Source: CBDDIP01 sp965279405 (GTDB lineage: Bacteria; Actinomycetota; Acidimicrobiia; Acidimicrobiales; Ilumatobacteraceae). Taken from it: DNA of 64,000 bases. This document shows positions 50,081-58,374 of this stretch, piece by piece (within the stretch, counting starts at the first letter, position 1; each line of letters begins with the position of its first letter). The stretch lies in assembly GCA_965279405.1 (NCBI GenBank), contig OZ257157.1, forward strand, positions 620,001-684,000, given 5' to 3'. The notes beneath the pieces were generated by a model, which had not been told where the DNA came from, made no database searches, and saw only the letters and a program-made list of their open reading frames with translations. A program made the position numbers and the translations under genes.

Positions 50081-51259
50081 ATGCGGTACCGAACCGGCAC
50101 AGACCGATCAGCGATCGAGCGGTGGTTCGTGCGCCGCGGCGTGCCCCACCTCATCGACGACTACGCACCCACCACGGGCATCTGGACAAGGGCCCTGCCG
50201 CTGCTGCTCGTGGCGTACGCCGTGGTCGGGCTCAACGCCCTCGACCTCAACGAGTGGTCGTGGCAGCGCAACGTGCTCGCCGTCGTCGTCGTGCTCGCCG
50301 TGCTGGCCGTCGGCTGGGCGGTGACCAACCTCGTGCGCCACCGCGCCTGGTTCGCCCGCCCGACCGTGCTCGGCTGGCCGGAGCTGGCGACGTTCCTCAT
50401 CGGGCCGGCGGTGCCGTCGTTGATCTTCGGTCAGTGGGGTGATGCGTTCCAGGCGCTGTGGGAGAGCGCCGTGGTGCTCGTGGCGATCTACGTCATCACG
50501 AGCTACGGCGTCATCCCGCTCATCGGCTGGGGGTTCCGGCGCAGCGTCGCCCAGATCGGCTCGCTCGGCCGGATGGTCAGCCGCGCCCTGCCGCTGCTGT
50601 TGCTGTTCACCATGTTCCTGTTCCTCACCGCCGAGCTGTGGCAGGTGGCCGGCAACCTGCACGGCATCGTCTACGTCGGCTTCGTGGCGATGTTCGTCGT
50701 CCTCGGCGCGGTGTTCGTGGTGTCGCGCGTGCCGGCGTTCATGACCGGTCTCAACGACTTCACCGATTGGGCCGAGGTGCGCGACCTCACCACCGGCACG
50801 CCGGCCGAGTCGATCGCCCTGCCATCCGACGGTCGCCCGCCGACGCTGCCGCTGTCGGTGCGCCAGAAGGCCAACATCGGGCTCGTCAGCCTGTTCGGGC
50901 AGGCCGTGCAGATCACGTTCGTCGCCGTGCTGCTGACCGCCTTCTTCGTCGTGCTCGGCTTCATGATCGTCCCCGCAGCGACCGTCGCCAGCTGGACCCT
51001 GGTGACCGACGTCCACGTGCTGGCCCACTGGAACGTCGGTGGACGCACGTTGCAGCTGACCGAACCGCTGCTTCGGGTGTCGGTCTTCCTCGGTGCCTTC
51101 ACGGGGATGTACTTCACGGTCGTGCTCAGCACCGACGCCCTGTACCGCGAGGAGTTCGCCGACGACGTCGGTCCGCAGATCCGCCAGGCACTGGCCGTTC
51201 GCCTCGCGGCTCGACACGGCCGCTCCGATGACGACTACGTTGTCGCCGCAAGCCCGTGA
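50081..51259 (+). CDS. Polytopic membrane protein of unknown function
   Basis: 392 residues with seven to eight hydrophobic segments (for example LPLLLVAYAVVGLNAL, VLVAIYVITSYGVIPLIGWG, ITFVAVLLTAFFVVLGFMIV) and hydrophilic ends. ATG 50081 is chosen because GGGAAG lies 10 nt before it; ATG 50060 is in frame and would add seven residues. Family not recognised beyond being a type seen in actinobacteria. The ~60-residue loop between helices 5 and 6 is basic and polar. An SCP2 protein follows 37 bp downstream. Confidence 0.75.
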   Translation: MRYRTGTDRSAIERWFVRRGVPHLIDDYAPTTGIWTRALPLLLVAYAVVGLNALDLNEWSWQRNVLAVVVVLAVLAVGWAVTNLVRHRAWFARPTVLGWPELATFLIGPAVPSLIFGQWGDAFQALWESAVVLVAIYVITSYGVIPLIGWGFRRSVAQIGSLGRMVSRALPLLLLFTMFLFLTAELWQVAGNLHGIVYVGFVAMFVVLGAVFVVSRVPAFMTGLNDFTDWAEVRDLTTGTPAESIALPSDGRPPTLPLSVRQKANIGLVSLFGQAVQITFVAVLLTAFFVVLGFMIVPAATVASWTLVTDVHVLAHWNVGGRTLQLTEPLLRVSVFLGAFTGMYFTVVLSTDALYREEFADDVGPQIRQALAVRLAARHGRSDDDYVVAASP

Positions 51260-51296
51260 GAACTGTCTTCACGGGCACCCGAGCAAGGGGGCTCCC

Positions 51297-51704
51297 ATGT
51301 CGTACCCGTTCCTGTCCACCGAGTGGATGGACGCTGCCAAGGCGATCCGCGAGAAGTACGCCGACCAGGCGACGAAGGTCACCACCAGCATCCGCATGAA
51401 CCAGGTGATCACCGACGCGCCCTTCGGCGACGGCACGGTCAAGACGTACATGGACACCTCGTCGGGCGACGTGGTGATGGAGCTCGGCGAGCTCGAGACG
51501 CCGGACCTCACCGTCACCACCGACTACGACACGGCGCGCAAGATCTTCGTCGAGCAGGACCAGGCGGCCGGCATGCAGGCGTTCATGACCGGCAAGATCA
51601 AGGTGCAGGGCGACATGATGAAGATGATGGCCATGCAGACCTCGATGCCGCAGGACGACGTGGCCAAGAAGATCGCCACCGAGATCAAGGACATCACGGC
51701 CTGA
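51297..51704 (+). CDS. SCP2 sterol-carrier domain protein
   Basis: 135 residues, a stand-alone SCP2 fold: MNQVITDAPFGDGTVKTYMD (~34-53), VVMELGELETPDLTVTTDYD (~59-78), then the helical end GMQAFMTGKIKVQGDMMKMM. The MTGKIKVQGD stretch is typical. It binds lipids or fatty acyl chains in a hydrophobic groove. AAGGGGG lies before ATG 51297. A convergent SDR gene and acyl-CoA genes elsewhere fit a lipid-handling role. Confidence 0.9.
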   Translation: MSYPFLSTEWMDAAKAIREKYADQATKVTTSIRMNQVITDAPFGDGTVKTYMDTSSGDVVMELGELETPDLTVTTDYDTARKIFVEQDQAAGMQAFMTGKIKVQGDMMKMMAMQTSMPQDDVAKKIATEIKDITA

Positions 51705-51729
51705 CCGACATCTGAACGAGCACTCGGCG

Positions 51730-51756
51730 CGCTCGCTCCCCGATCAGGAGCGAGCG
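51730..51756. terminator. Hairpin between SCP2 and SDR genes
   Basis: CGCTCGCTCC (51730-51739) pairs perfectly with GGAGCGAGCG (51747-51756) around a 7-nt loop. It covers the last codons of the SDR gene and lies 26 bp after the SCP2 stop, so it can serve both convergent transcripts. Confidence 0.6.
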
Positions 51757-52619
51757 AGTGGCGCCAGCGCGTCGGTCAGTTCGCCGACGGTCCACTTCGA
51801 GTCGCGATCGACACCGGCACCGCGCGCCCAGCTCTCGATCAGCGTCACGTTGCCGCCGGAGACGAGGAACGTCTCACCGGTGAACGCGCAGTCGGCGGTG
51901 GCGAGGTAGGCGACGAGCGGCGAGATGTTGGCCGGATCCCACTGGTCGAAGGCACCCTCCTTCGGGGACATGATGTCCTCGAGGCCGGGAGTCGCCAGCG
52001 TGAGGCGCGTGCGCGCACCCGGCGCGATGGTGTTGCTCTTCACGCCGTAGCGCACGAGCTCCTTCGCGGCGATCTGGCTGAAGGTGGCGATGCCGGTCTT
52101 CGCCGCGCCGTAGTTGGCCTGACCCGGGTTGGAGAACAGGCCACTGGTGCTCGACGTGTGCACGAGGTTGCGCGGCTTGGAGATGCCGGCCTTGTGCTGC
52201 TCGCGCCAGTAGGCAGCGGCCCAGCGAGTGGGAGCGAAGTGACCCTTGAGGTGCACGGCGATGACTGCGTCCCACTCCTCCTCGGTCATGTTGACCAGGA
52301 CGCGATCGCGCAGGATGCCGGCGTTGTTGACGAGGATGTCGAGGTCGCCGAACGTCTCCACGGCGGTGTTGATCAAGCGCTGCGCGCCCTGCCAGTCGGC
52401 CACGTTGTCGCCGTTGACGACGGCCTCGCCGCCCATCGCCTTGATCTCCTCGACCACCTGCTGGGCCGGCGTGAGGTCGGTGCCGGTGCCGTCGTTGGCA
52501 CCACCGAGATCGTTGACGACGACCTTGGCACCCTCAGCGGCGAAGAACAGCGCATGCTCGCGCCCGATGCCTCGCCCAGCACCGGTGATGATCGCAACAC
52601 GACCTTCGAGCGAACCCAT
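51744..52619 (-). CDS. Short-chain dehydrogenase/reductase
   Basis: 291 residues, classical SDR. Cofactor motif TGAGRGIG (~12-19), NNAGI (~97), catalytic Ser in HTSSTSGLF (~152) and YGAAKTG (~168, Tyr and Lys). The insertion NDLGGANDGTGTDLTPAQQVV after the second strand is typical of the (3R)-hydroxyacyl-CoA dehydrogenase/MFE-2-like branch of lipid metabolism. This suits the SCP2 neighbour, since MFE-2 joins both domains in eukaryotes. The substrate is not established. Confidence 0.92.
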   Translation of the reverse strand: MGSLEGRVAIITGAGRGIGREHALFFAAEGAKVVVNDLGGANDGTGTDLTPAQQVVEEIKAMGGEAVVNGDNVADWQGAQRLINTAVETFGDLDILVNNAGILRDRVLVNMTEEEWDAVIAVHLKGHFAPTRWAAAYWREQHKAGISKPRNLVHTSSTSGLFSNPGQANYGAAKTGIATFSQIAAKELVRYGVKSNTIAPGARTRLTLATPGLEDIMSPKEGAFDQWDPANISPLVAYLATADCAFTGETFLVSGGNVTLIESWARGAGVDRDSKWTVGELTDALAPLARS

Positions 52620-52709
52620 GAAAGACCCCCTTCGTCACAGCTGGGCGCACGTTACTGATCGAGGTGCGCCGGTGTGAAGCCGGTCGGAGCTCTCGCCGAT
52701 GACCGTCCG

Positions 52710-55055
52710 CTACAGGAAGATCATGTCCACCTTGGTGCCGCGCAGGAACGTCTGGCCGCTGGTGACCTTCTTGCCGTCGACGGTCATCTGGTAGAGGTGG
52801 CCGCTGCCGCGGTTGCCGACGATGTCGCCGACGACCAGTCCGGCAGCCTCCAGTGCAGCCTGCACGCTCGGGAAGTCGGTGGCCGTGAACTCGGGGATCG
52901 GCACCATGTCCTGTCCCTTGGACATCACCACCGTGACCGTGCCACCGCGAGGCACCTCGACGCCCGGGGCCGGATCCTGCCTGATGACCGTGCCCGCCGG
53001 CATCGTGCCGCTGAACTCGTCGGGCGCCTGGGCGATGACCAGGCCCACGCTCGACAGATCGGTGGTCGCGTCAGCCAACGAGCGACCGGTCAGGTCCGGT
53101 GCCGGCCGCGGCGCGGGCCCGGCAGAGAGCACCACGCGGATGGTGGTGTTGGGCATCACCGTGTCGCCGGTGACGAGCGATGGCGCATCCGGCACCTGCC
53201 AGCTGATGACGACCCCTTCGGGCACGTTCTCGTCGAAGATCGGGTCGCCCTGCTCGATCAGCAGGTCCTGCTCGGCGAGCAGCGTCGTGGCGTCGGCGAG
53301 CGACGTGCCGACGAGGTCGGGCAGGGGTCGCGGCGTGGGACCGGAGCTGACGTAGACGATCAACGGCTTGTCCTCGGCCAGCGTGGTCCCGGCCACCGGG
53401 TCGGTGCGCGTGACGTTGCCGACAGCGATCTCGTCGCTGTGCTCCTCGACCTCGGACGTCTTCCAGTGCGAACCGGAGATCTGGTTCAGCGCTTCGCCCT
53501 TCGGGACGTTGGTCAGCTCGGGCACGACGTGGGTGATCGTGCGCAGGGCGAAGTAGGCGACGGCGCTGCCCGCCGCGCCGAGCACGACGAGCACGGCCAT
53601 GATCAGGGCGATGCGCTTGCCGCGGCGCCGCTTCGGCGGCTGATCCAGCGACGCGGGGACCACCGGGTTGACCATCGTGTCGATCGGACGGTCGGGCGGT
53701 CGGATCGCCGGCACGGGCTCGGTGGCCATCGCCGCGGGCGTGCCGGGAACGATCGCCTCGACGGGGACGGTCGGGGCCGATTCCGGCTCGAGGTCCGGCT
53801 CCGCGGGCGTGATGACCAACATCGTCGGAACGGGCGGCGGCAGCGGTGGCGGCTCGGCCGTCGGCAACAGCTCCGTCTCGAGATCGAGTTGCGGCTCGAG
53901 ATCGGGTTCCGGCTCGTCGACGGGTTCGATCAGGACGGTCTCCGCCTGAGGCTCGGGCTCGGGTTCGGCGTCGGCCTCCGGGATGAGGTCCTCGACGAGC
54001 TCCGGCTCGACCGGCTCCGGCTCGACGACAGGTACCGGTGGAGCGACAGCCGGCACGACCACGACAGGCGGGTTGACGGGCGGCGCGACGGGAGCGGCCG
54101 GGCGTTGCATCGGACCGGTGGGGTCGACGGGCGCCCCCGAGGTGGGGGCCGCCGGGCGTTCGGCGAACAGGCTGGCCGCGAGGATCGGCATGGGTGCCGG
54201 GCGGGGCAGCTTCTCGGCGACCTGCACGAGGGCTCGCCCGAACTCGGCGGCCGAGTAGCGATCGTCGGGCTCGGGGCGGCCGGCGCGCTCGAGCACCGCG
54301 GCGAGCGGACCGAGGTCGGCAGACACGGGCATCAGCCGGCCGATGCGGTTGGACAGCGTGGACACCGGTGAGTCGCCGACGAACGGCACCGCCCCGCTCA
54401 CCGACTCCAACAGGCTCAGCGCCAACGCGTAGATGTCGCTCTTGCCGCTGACCTCGCGGTGCTGGGCCCGCTCGGGCGACGTGTACATCGCTCGCTCGTT
54501 GCCGACCAGCGTTTGCTCCTGCCACATGATCTCGCTGAGCAACGAGGCCAATCCGACATCGACGATGCGCAATCGGCGGTCGTCGCCGAACACGATCGTC
54601 GACGGACGGATGTCGTCGTGCACGAGGCCGGCGCGGTGGACCACGTCGAGCGCTTTGCAGGTGTCGAGTCCGACGAGCAGGGCCTGCGACGGTGAGAGCT
54701 TGCGACCGCGGTCGAGGATCTCGCGCAAGCTGCCGCCGGCGAGGTGCTCGCTGACCACGAAGCGCACCTCGCGGCCGTTCCACTCCTCCGCGCCCCAATC
54801 GAGCACGGTGGCGATGTTCGGGTGGTGCAGCGCGGACGCGGCGTCCATCGCTGTGCGGAACTTGCGCTGGAAGACCTCGTTGCCGCTGAGGTCGGGATGC
54901 ACCACTTTGAGCGCGACGAGGCGCTGCAGCTGTTGGTCGAAGGCGTCGAAGACGGCGGCGTCCACGCCGCTGCCGCGACGCTGGCCGAGGCGATACCGCC
55001 CGGCGAGGATCCGTCCCGTGCCGGTTGAACTGGTACTCGAGTCGGGGGCAACCAT
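52710..55055 (-). CDS. PASTA receptor with a degenerate Ser/Thr kinase domain
   Basis: 781 residues. The kinase fold (~19-280) keeps the ATP lysine (K50) and a catalytic-position Asp (D148), but HRDLKPEN reads HDDIRPST (146-153) and DFG reads DVG (166-168), so Mg binding through the usual Asn is lost. Linker ~300-540 is Pro/Glu-rich and acidic. One membrane helix (~555-580) precedes four PASTA-like repeats outside (~585-781, for example PDLVGTSLADATTLLAEQDL). PASTA domains bind cell-wall muropeptides or lipid II. Whether this copy phosphorylates is doubtful. It is divergent from a small exported protein gene. Confidence 0.85.
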   Translation of the reverse strand: MVAPDSSTSSTGTGRILAGRYRLGQRRGSGVDAAVFDAFDQQLQRLVALKVVHPDLSGNEVFQRKFRTAMDAASALHHPNIATVLDWGAEEWNGREVRFVVSEHLAGGSLREILDRGRKLSPSQALLVGLDTCKALDVVHRAGLVHDDIRPSTIVFGDDRRLRIVDVGLASLLSEIMWQEQTLVGNERAMYTSPERAQHREVSGKSDIYALALSLLESVSGAVPFVGDSPVSTLSNRIGRLMPVSADLGPLAAVLERAGRPEPDDRYSAAEFGRALVQVAEKLPRPAPMPILAASLFAERPAAPTSGAPVDPTGPMQRPAAPVAPPVNPPVVVVPAVAPPVPVVEPEPVEPELVEDLIPEADAEPEPEPQAETVLIEPVDEPEPDLEPQLDLETELLPTAEPPPLPPPVPTMLVITPAEPDLEPESAPTVPVEAIVPGTPAAMATEPVPAIRPPDRPIDTMVNPVVPASLDQPPKRRRGKRIALIMAVLVVLGAAGSAVAYFALRTITHVVPELTNVPKGEALNQISGSHWKTSEVEEHSDEIAVGNVTRTDPVAGTTLAEDKPLIVYVSSGPTPRPLPDLVGTSLADATTLLAEQDLLIEQGDPIFDENVPEGVVISWQVPDAPSLVTGDTVMPNTTIRVVLSAGPAPRPAPDLTGRSLADATTDLSSVGLVIAQAPDEFSGTMPAGTVIRQDPAPGVEVPRGGTVTVVMSKGQDMVPIPEFTATDFPSVQAALEAAGLVVGDIVGNRGSGHLYQMTVDGKKVTSGQTFLRGTKVDMIFL

Positions 55056-55134
55056 GACGGCGCCGAGGCTAGACGGCCGAGGCGCGCGACGGGGCTCGCT
55101 GTGCAATTGCGGCGTCATGCGGGGAGAATGGGGT

Positions 55135-55629
55135 GTGCTCCGTTCGAAGGGTTCCCGTCGCAGGTTCGACAAGCGGTTGCTCCTGCTGAGCGTGCTCATC
55201 GCCGGCGGCATCGCGCTGGTCGCAGCGGGTGTCGCCACGTCGGTCACTGGCCGTGCTGCGCAGGGTCTGCCCGACACGATCGAGTCGATCAACCCGGTGC
55301 GCAACGCCGTCCAGGTCCCGTCCCAGTCCGAGCTGTTCGTCGACCTCCTGCCCGGGTACACCGGCGTGTTCGTGGTCGACGGCCTGGAACTGGTGACCAC
55401 CAACCTCGACTCGCTGGGCCAGGGTCAGGCCGAGCCGGGACAGCAGATCCCGGTGCCGCACACCACGATCTACGAACCCGGCAACGCCACGCTGACGTTC
55501 CAACCGACGAAGGGTGCCGCGATCGAGACCTTCACCCAGGGCTCGCACACCGTCACCGTCCTGTACTGGAAGATCATCGAAGGCCGCAGCCACGCGATCT
55601 CCTTCACCTGGACGTTCAACGTCTTCTAG
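55135..55629 (+). CDS. Small exported or membrane-anchored protein
   Basis: 164 residues. GTG 55135 is chosen because GGGGAGAA lies 6 nt before it; ATG 55117 is in frame without such a site. Basic residues and a membrane or signal helix (~13-33, LLLLSVLIAGGIALVAAGVA) lead to a beta-rich domain (FVDLLPGYTGVFVVDGLEL, HTVTVLYWKIIEGRSHAISF), perhaps Ig-like. Family not recognised. The last codons (NVF stop) are the first copy of a 14-bp tandem repeat. It is divergent from the PASTA gene (79 bp), so a link to wall sensing is possible. Confidence 0.72.
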   Translation: MLRSKGSRRRFDKRLLLLSVLIAGGIALVAAGVATSVTGRAAQGLPDTIESINPVRNAVQVPSQSELFVDLLPGYTGVFVVDGLELVTTNLDSLGQGQAEPGQQIPVPHTTIYEPGNATLTFQPTKGAAIETFTQGSHTVTVLYWKIIEGRSHAISFTWTFNVF

Positions 55630-55687
55630 GCAACGTCTTCTCGGCAACGTCTTCTCGGCAACGTCTTCTCGGCAACGTCTTCTCGGC
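55618..55687. repeat. 14-bp tandem repeat, five copies
   Basis: Five head-to-tail copies of AACGTCTTCTCGGC. Copy 1 (55618-55631) has A for C, which creates the TAG stop of the small exported protein. Copies 2-5 are identical and fill the gap to the ligA stop at 55693. The unit is not a multiple of three, so this part is not coding. Copy number probably varies between strains. Confidence 0.92.
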
Positions 55688-55692
55688 AAGGA

Positions 55693-57717
55693 TCAGTCGG
55701 TCGGGGGCAGCTCGCCGGTGGCCAGCAGGTGGTCGAAGCCTTCGTCACCGAGGATCGGGACGCCGAGCGCTTCCGCCTTCGTCAGCTTGCTCGCCCCGGG
55801 GTCGGCGCCGACCACGACGGCGAACGTCTTGGCGCTGACGCTGCCGGGGCTCTTGCCGCCGCGGTCCTTGATCGCCTGCTCGGCCTCCTCGCGCGAGAAG
55901 CGCTGCAGCGTGCCCGTGACGACCACGGCCTTGCCGGCCAGGATCTGCGGCACGCGGCTGACCTCGACGCGACCGAAGTCGACGCCCGCCGCTCGCAGCT
56001 TCTCGACGAATTCGCGGTTGGCCGGCACGGTGAACCAACGCAGGATCGAGCCGGCGATCGTCGGGCCGACACCGTCGGTCAGCGCGAGGTCGGCCTCCGA
56101 GGCGGTGATGATCGGGTCGAGCGAACCGAAGGCGCGGCTCAAACCCTCGCTGGCCGACGGACCGAGGCCCTTGATCCCGAGTGCGGTCAGCAGGCGCGGC
56201 AACGGCCGATCCTTCGACCCGGCGATCGCTGCGAGGAGCTTGTCGGCGCTGATCGAGCCGAAGCCCTCCAGCCCGAGCAGCTGCTCCTTCGTCAACGTGT
56301 AGATGTCGGCCGGGTCGCGCACGAGGCCGGCATCGCTCAACTGGAACACGGTGCGGTCGCCGAGGCCCTCGATGTCCATCGCCCCGCGCGACGCGAAGTA
56401 GATGATCCGCTGGTCGCGCTGGAACGGGCACGCCGGCTCGATGCAGCGCGTGTCGGCCTCGCCCTCGGGCCGCACCAGCTCGGTCTGCAACGGGCACGGG
56501 CAGATCTTCGGGAACGCCCACGGCTCGCTGCCCTCGACCCGCAGCGACAGCACCGGCCCGACCACTTCGGGGATCACGTCGCCGGCCTTGCGCACGATCA
56601 CCGTGTCGCCGGGTCGCACGTCCTTCGCCCGCACCTGGTCCTCGTTGTGGAGCGTCGCCATGCCCACCGTGGAGCCACCGACGAAGACCGGCTCGAGCAC
56701 GGCGAACGGCGTCGTCCGACCCGTGCGGCCGACGCTCACCTGGATGTCGCGCAGGATCGTGGTGCGCTCCTCCGGCGGGAACTTGAAGGCGATCGCCCAT
56801 CGCGGCGCGCGCGACGTGAAGCCGAGCAGCTCGCGCTGGGCGAGGTCGTCGACCTTGGCCACCGCGCCGTCGATCTCGTAGCCGAGGTCGTGGCGGTGGT
56901 CGCGCCAGTGGCCGCAGAAGTCGTACACGCCGGCCAGATCGTCCACGACGCGGATCTCCGGGTTCACCGGGAAGCCGAGTGAGGCGAGGAACTCGAGCGT
57001 GTCGTGGTGGCTGGTGAACGTCGGGCCGCCCTCGACCTCACCGAGCTGGTAGCTCCAGAACCCGAGGACGCGCGACGCCGTGATCGCCGGGTCCTTCTGG
57101 CGCAGGCTGCCCGCTGCAGCGTTGCGTGGGTTGGCGAAGCGCGGCTGCCCCAACGCCTCGGTGCGTTCGTTCAGCGCTTCGAAGCTGGTGATCGGCATGT
57201 ACACCTCGCCGCGCACCTCGAGCACCGAGGGCGCGCCCTTGCCGAGCTGCTTCGGGAGCGAGGTGATCGTGGCGACGTTGGCGGTGACGTCCTCGCCCAC
57301 TCGGCCGTCGCCACGCGTCGCGGCCTGCACGAAGCGTCCGTCCTCGTAGCGCAGGCTCATCGCCAGACCGTCGATCTTCAGCTCGCACACGAACCGCGTC
57401 GTCGCACCGGCGAGGCCGCGTGCGACGCGCTCGCCCCACGAGGTCAGCTCGACGTCGTCCATCGCGTTGTCGAGGCTCGTCATCGGCACGCGATGGGTGA
57501 CCGGTGCGAACGTCGCAGACAGCGTTCCCGCGCCGACCCGTTGGGTTGGCGAGTCGGGCACGATCAGCGTCGGATCTGCCTCCTCCAACCCGCGCAGCTC
57601 ACGCACGAGCAGGTCGTAGTCGGCGTCGCTGATCTCGGGCGCGTCCTGACTGAAGTAGCGCTCGTTGTGATGGGCGATCTGGGTGCGCAGCTGCGCTGCG
57701 CGCTCGTCGGGTGTCAC
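55693..57717 (-). CDS. ligA: NAD-dependent DNA ligase
   Basis: 674 residues from GTG 57717, matching the usual LigA length; the longer frame upstream adds Arg-rich non-family sequence. Adenylation motif CELKIDGLAMSLRY with the catalytic Lys (~116), the family Ia start HNERYFSQDAPEISDADYD, the zinc finger Cys (CPCP, then CIEPACPF), helix-hairpin-helix repeats and a C-terminal BRCT domain (AGKAVVVTGTLQRFSREEAE). It seals nicks in replication and repair using NAD. Confidence 0.97.
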   Translation of the reverse strand: MTPDERAAQLRTQIAHHNERYFSQDAPEISDADYDLLVRELRGLEEADPTLIVPDSPTQRVGAGTLSATFAPVTHRVPMTSLDNAMDDVELTSWGERVARGLAGATTRFVCELKIDGLAMSLRYEDGRFVQAATRGDGRVGEDVTANVATITSLPKQLGKGAPSVLEVRGEVYMPITSFEALNERTEALGQPRFANPRNAAAGSLRQKDPAITASRVLGFWSYQLGEVEGGPTFTSHHDTLEFLASLGFPVNPEIRVVDDLAGVYDFCGHWRDHRHDLGYEIDGAVAKVDDLAQRELLGFTSRAPRWAIAFKFPPEERTTILRDIQVSVGRTGRTTPFAVLEPVFVGGSTVGMATLHNEDQVRAKDVRPGDTVIVRKAGDVIPEVVGPVLSLRVEGSEPWAFPKICPCPLQTELVRPEGEADTRCIEPACPFQRDQRIIYFASRGAMDIEGLGDRTVFQLSDAGLVRDPADIYTLTKEQLLGLEGFGSISADKLLAAIAGSKDRPLPRLLTALGIKGLGPSASEGLSRAFGSLDPIITASEADLALTDGVGPTIAGSILRWFTVPANREFVEKLRAAGVDFGRVEVSRVPQILAGKAVVVTGTLQRFSREEAEQAIKDRGGKSPGSVSAKTFAVVVGADPGASKLTKAEALGVPILGDEGFDHLLATGELPPTD

Positions 57718-57749
57718 CGTGGCGAGTGTAGGCAGGCCTCGCCGATGCG

Positions 57750-58349
57750 TCAGCGACGAGGCTTCGACAACGTGGCGATGGCGCCGCCGAGTGCGATCAG
57801 CCCGCCGCCAACCGCCAGGAACGGCCCGACGCCCCACGTCGTCTCAGCACTGAACAGGTCGAACAGGGCCTTCTGATCACGCACCTTCGAGACGTGCACG
57901 ATCGCGACGAGGACGTTGAACGCGGCGAAGACCACGGCGATGATCGCCACCGACAGCACCCGCTTCGCCGCCACCATTGCGATCCCGAGTCCAGCGGTGA
58001 CGACGCCGAAGAACACCAGTGCCGACCCTGCCGGCGCGCGGCCGTTCGTCAGCCGGGTGAACGCATTCGCTGTGGCGTTCTCGCCGAAGCCCTCCACGCG
58101 CAGCCACGGTGTGAAGGCGCCGACGATCAGGACCGCCGAGCCGACGATCAGCAGCCAGGAGCCGACGGCGACGTTCGGACGTGGCGGCTTCGCCGCGACG
58201 AACCCGTACGGGGAGCCGAACGGGGAGCCGTATCCCGGCGGCGGTGCGCCGAACGGTGGCGGAGGCGGCATCGCCCGACCTGGCGACAACGGCGGAGGTG
58301 GCGGGATGATCGGCACCTCAGGACGCGGCGACTCACCGAGATCGCTCAT
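57750..58349 (-). CDS. Pro-rich membrane protein
   Basis: 199 residues. A Pro/Gly-rich cytoplasmic N-terminus (IIPPPPPLSPG, PPPPPFGAPPPGYGSPFG) is followed by four membrane segments (~65-85, 110-130, 133-153, 172-192). Such proline-headed four-helix proteins are common in actinobacteria and of unknown role. ATG 58349 is chosen as it begins the Pro-rich part; the longer frame upstream belongs to other genes' antisense. Confidence 0.75.
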   Translation of the reverse strand: MSDLGESPRPEVPIIPPPPPLSPGRAMPPPPPFGAPPPGYGSPFGSPYGFVAAKPPRPNVAVGSWLLIVGSAVLIVGAFTPWLRVEGFGENATANAFTRLTNGRAPAGSALVFFGVVTAGLGIAMVAAKRVLSVAIIAVVFAAFNVLVAIVHVSKVRDQKALFDLFSAETTWGVGPFLAVGGGLIALGGAIATLSKPRR

Positions 58350-58374
58350 GGGCCGGGAGTGTAGGAGGCGGCGC

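Noticed and set aside
55618..55687. Possible CRISPR array
   Set aside because: Head-to-tail 14-mers without spacers; a simple tandem repeat.
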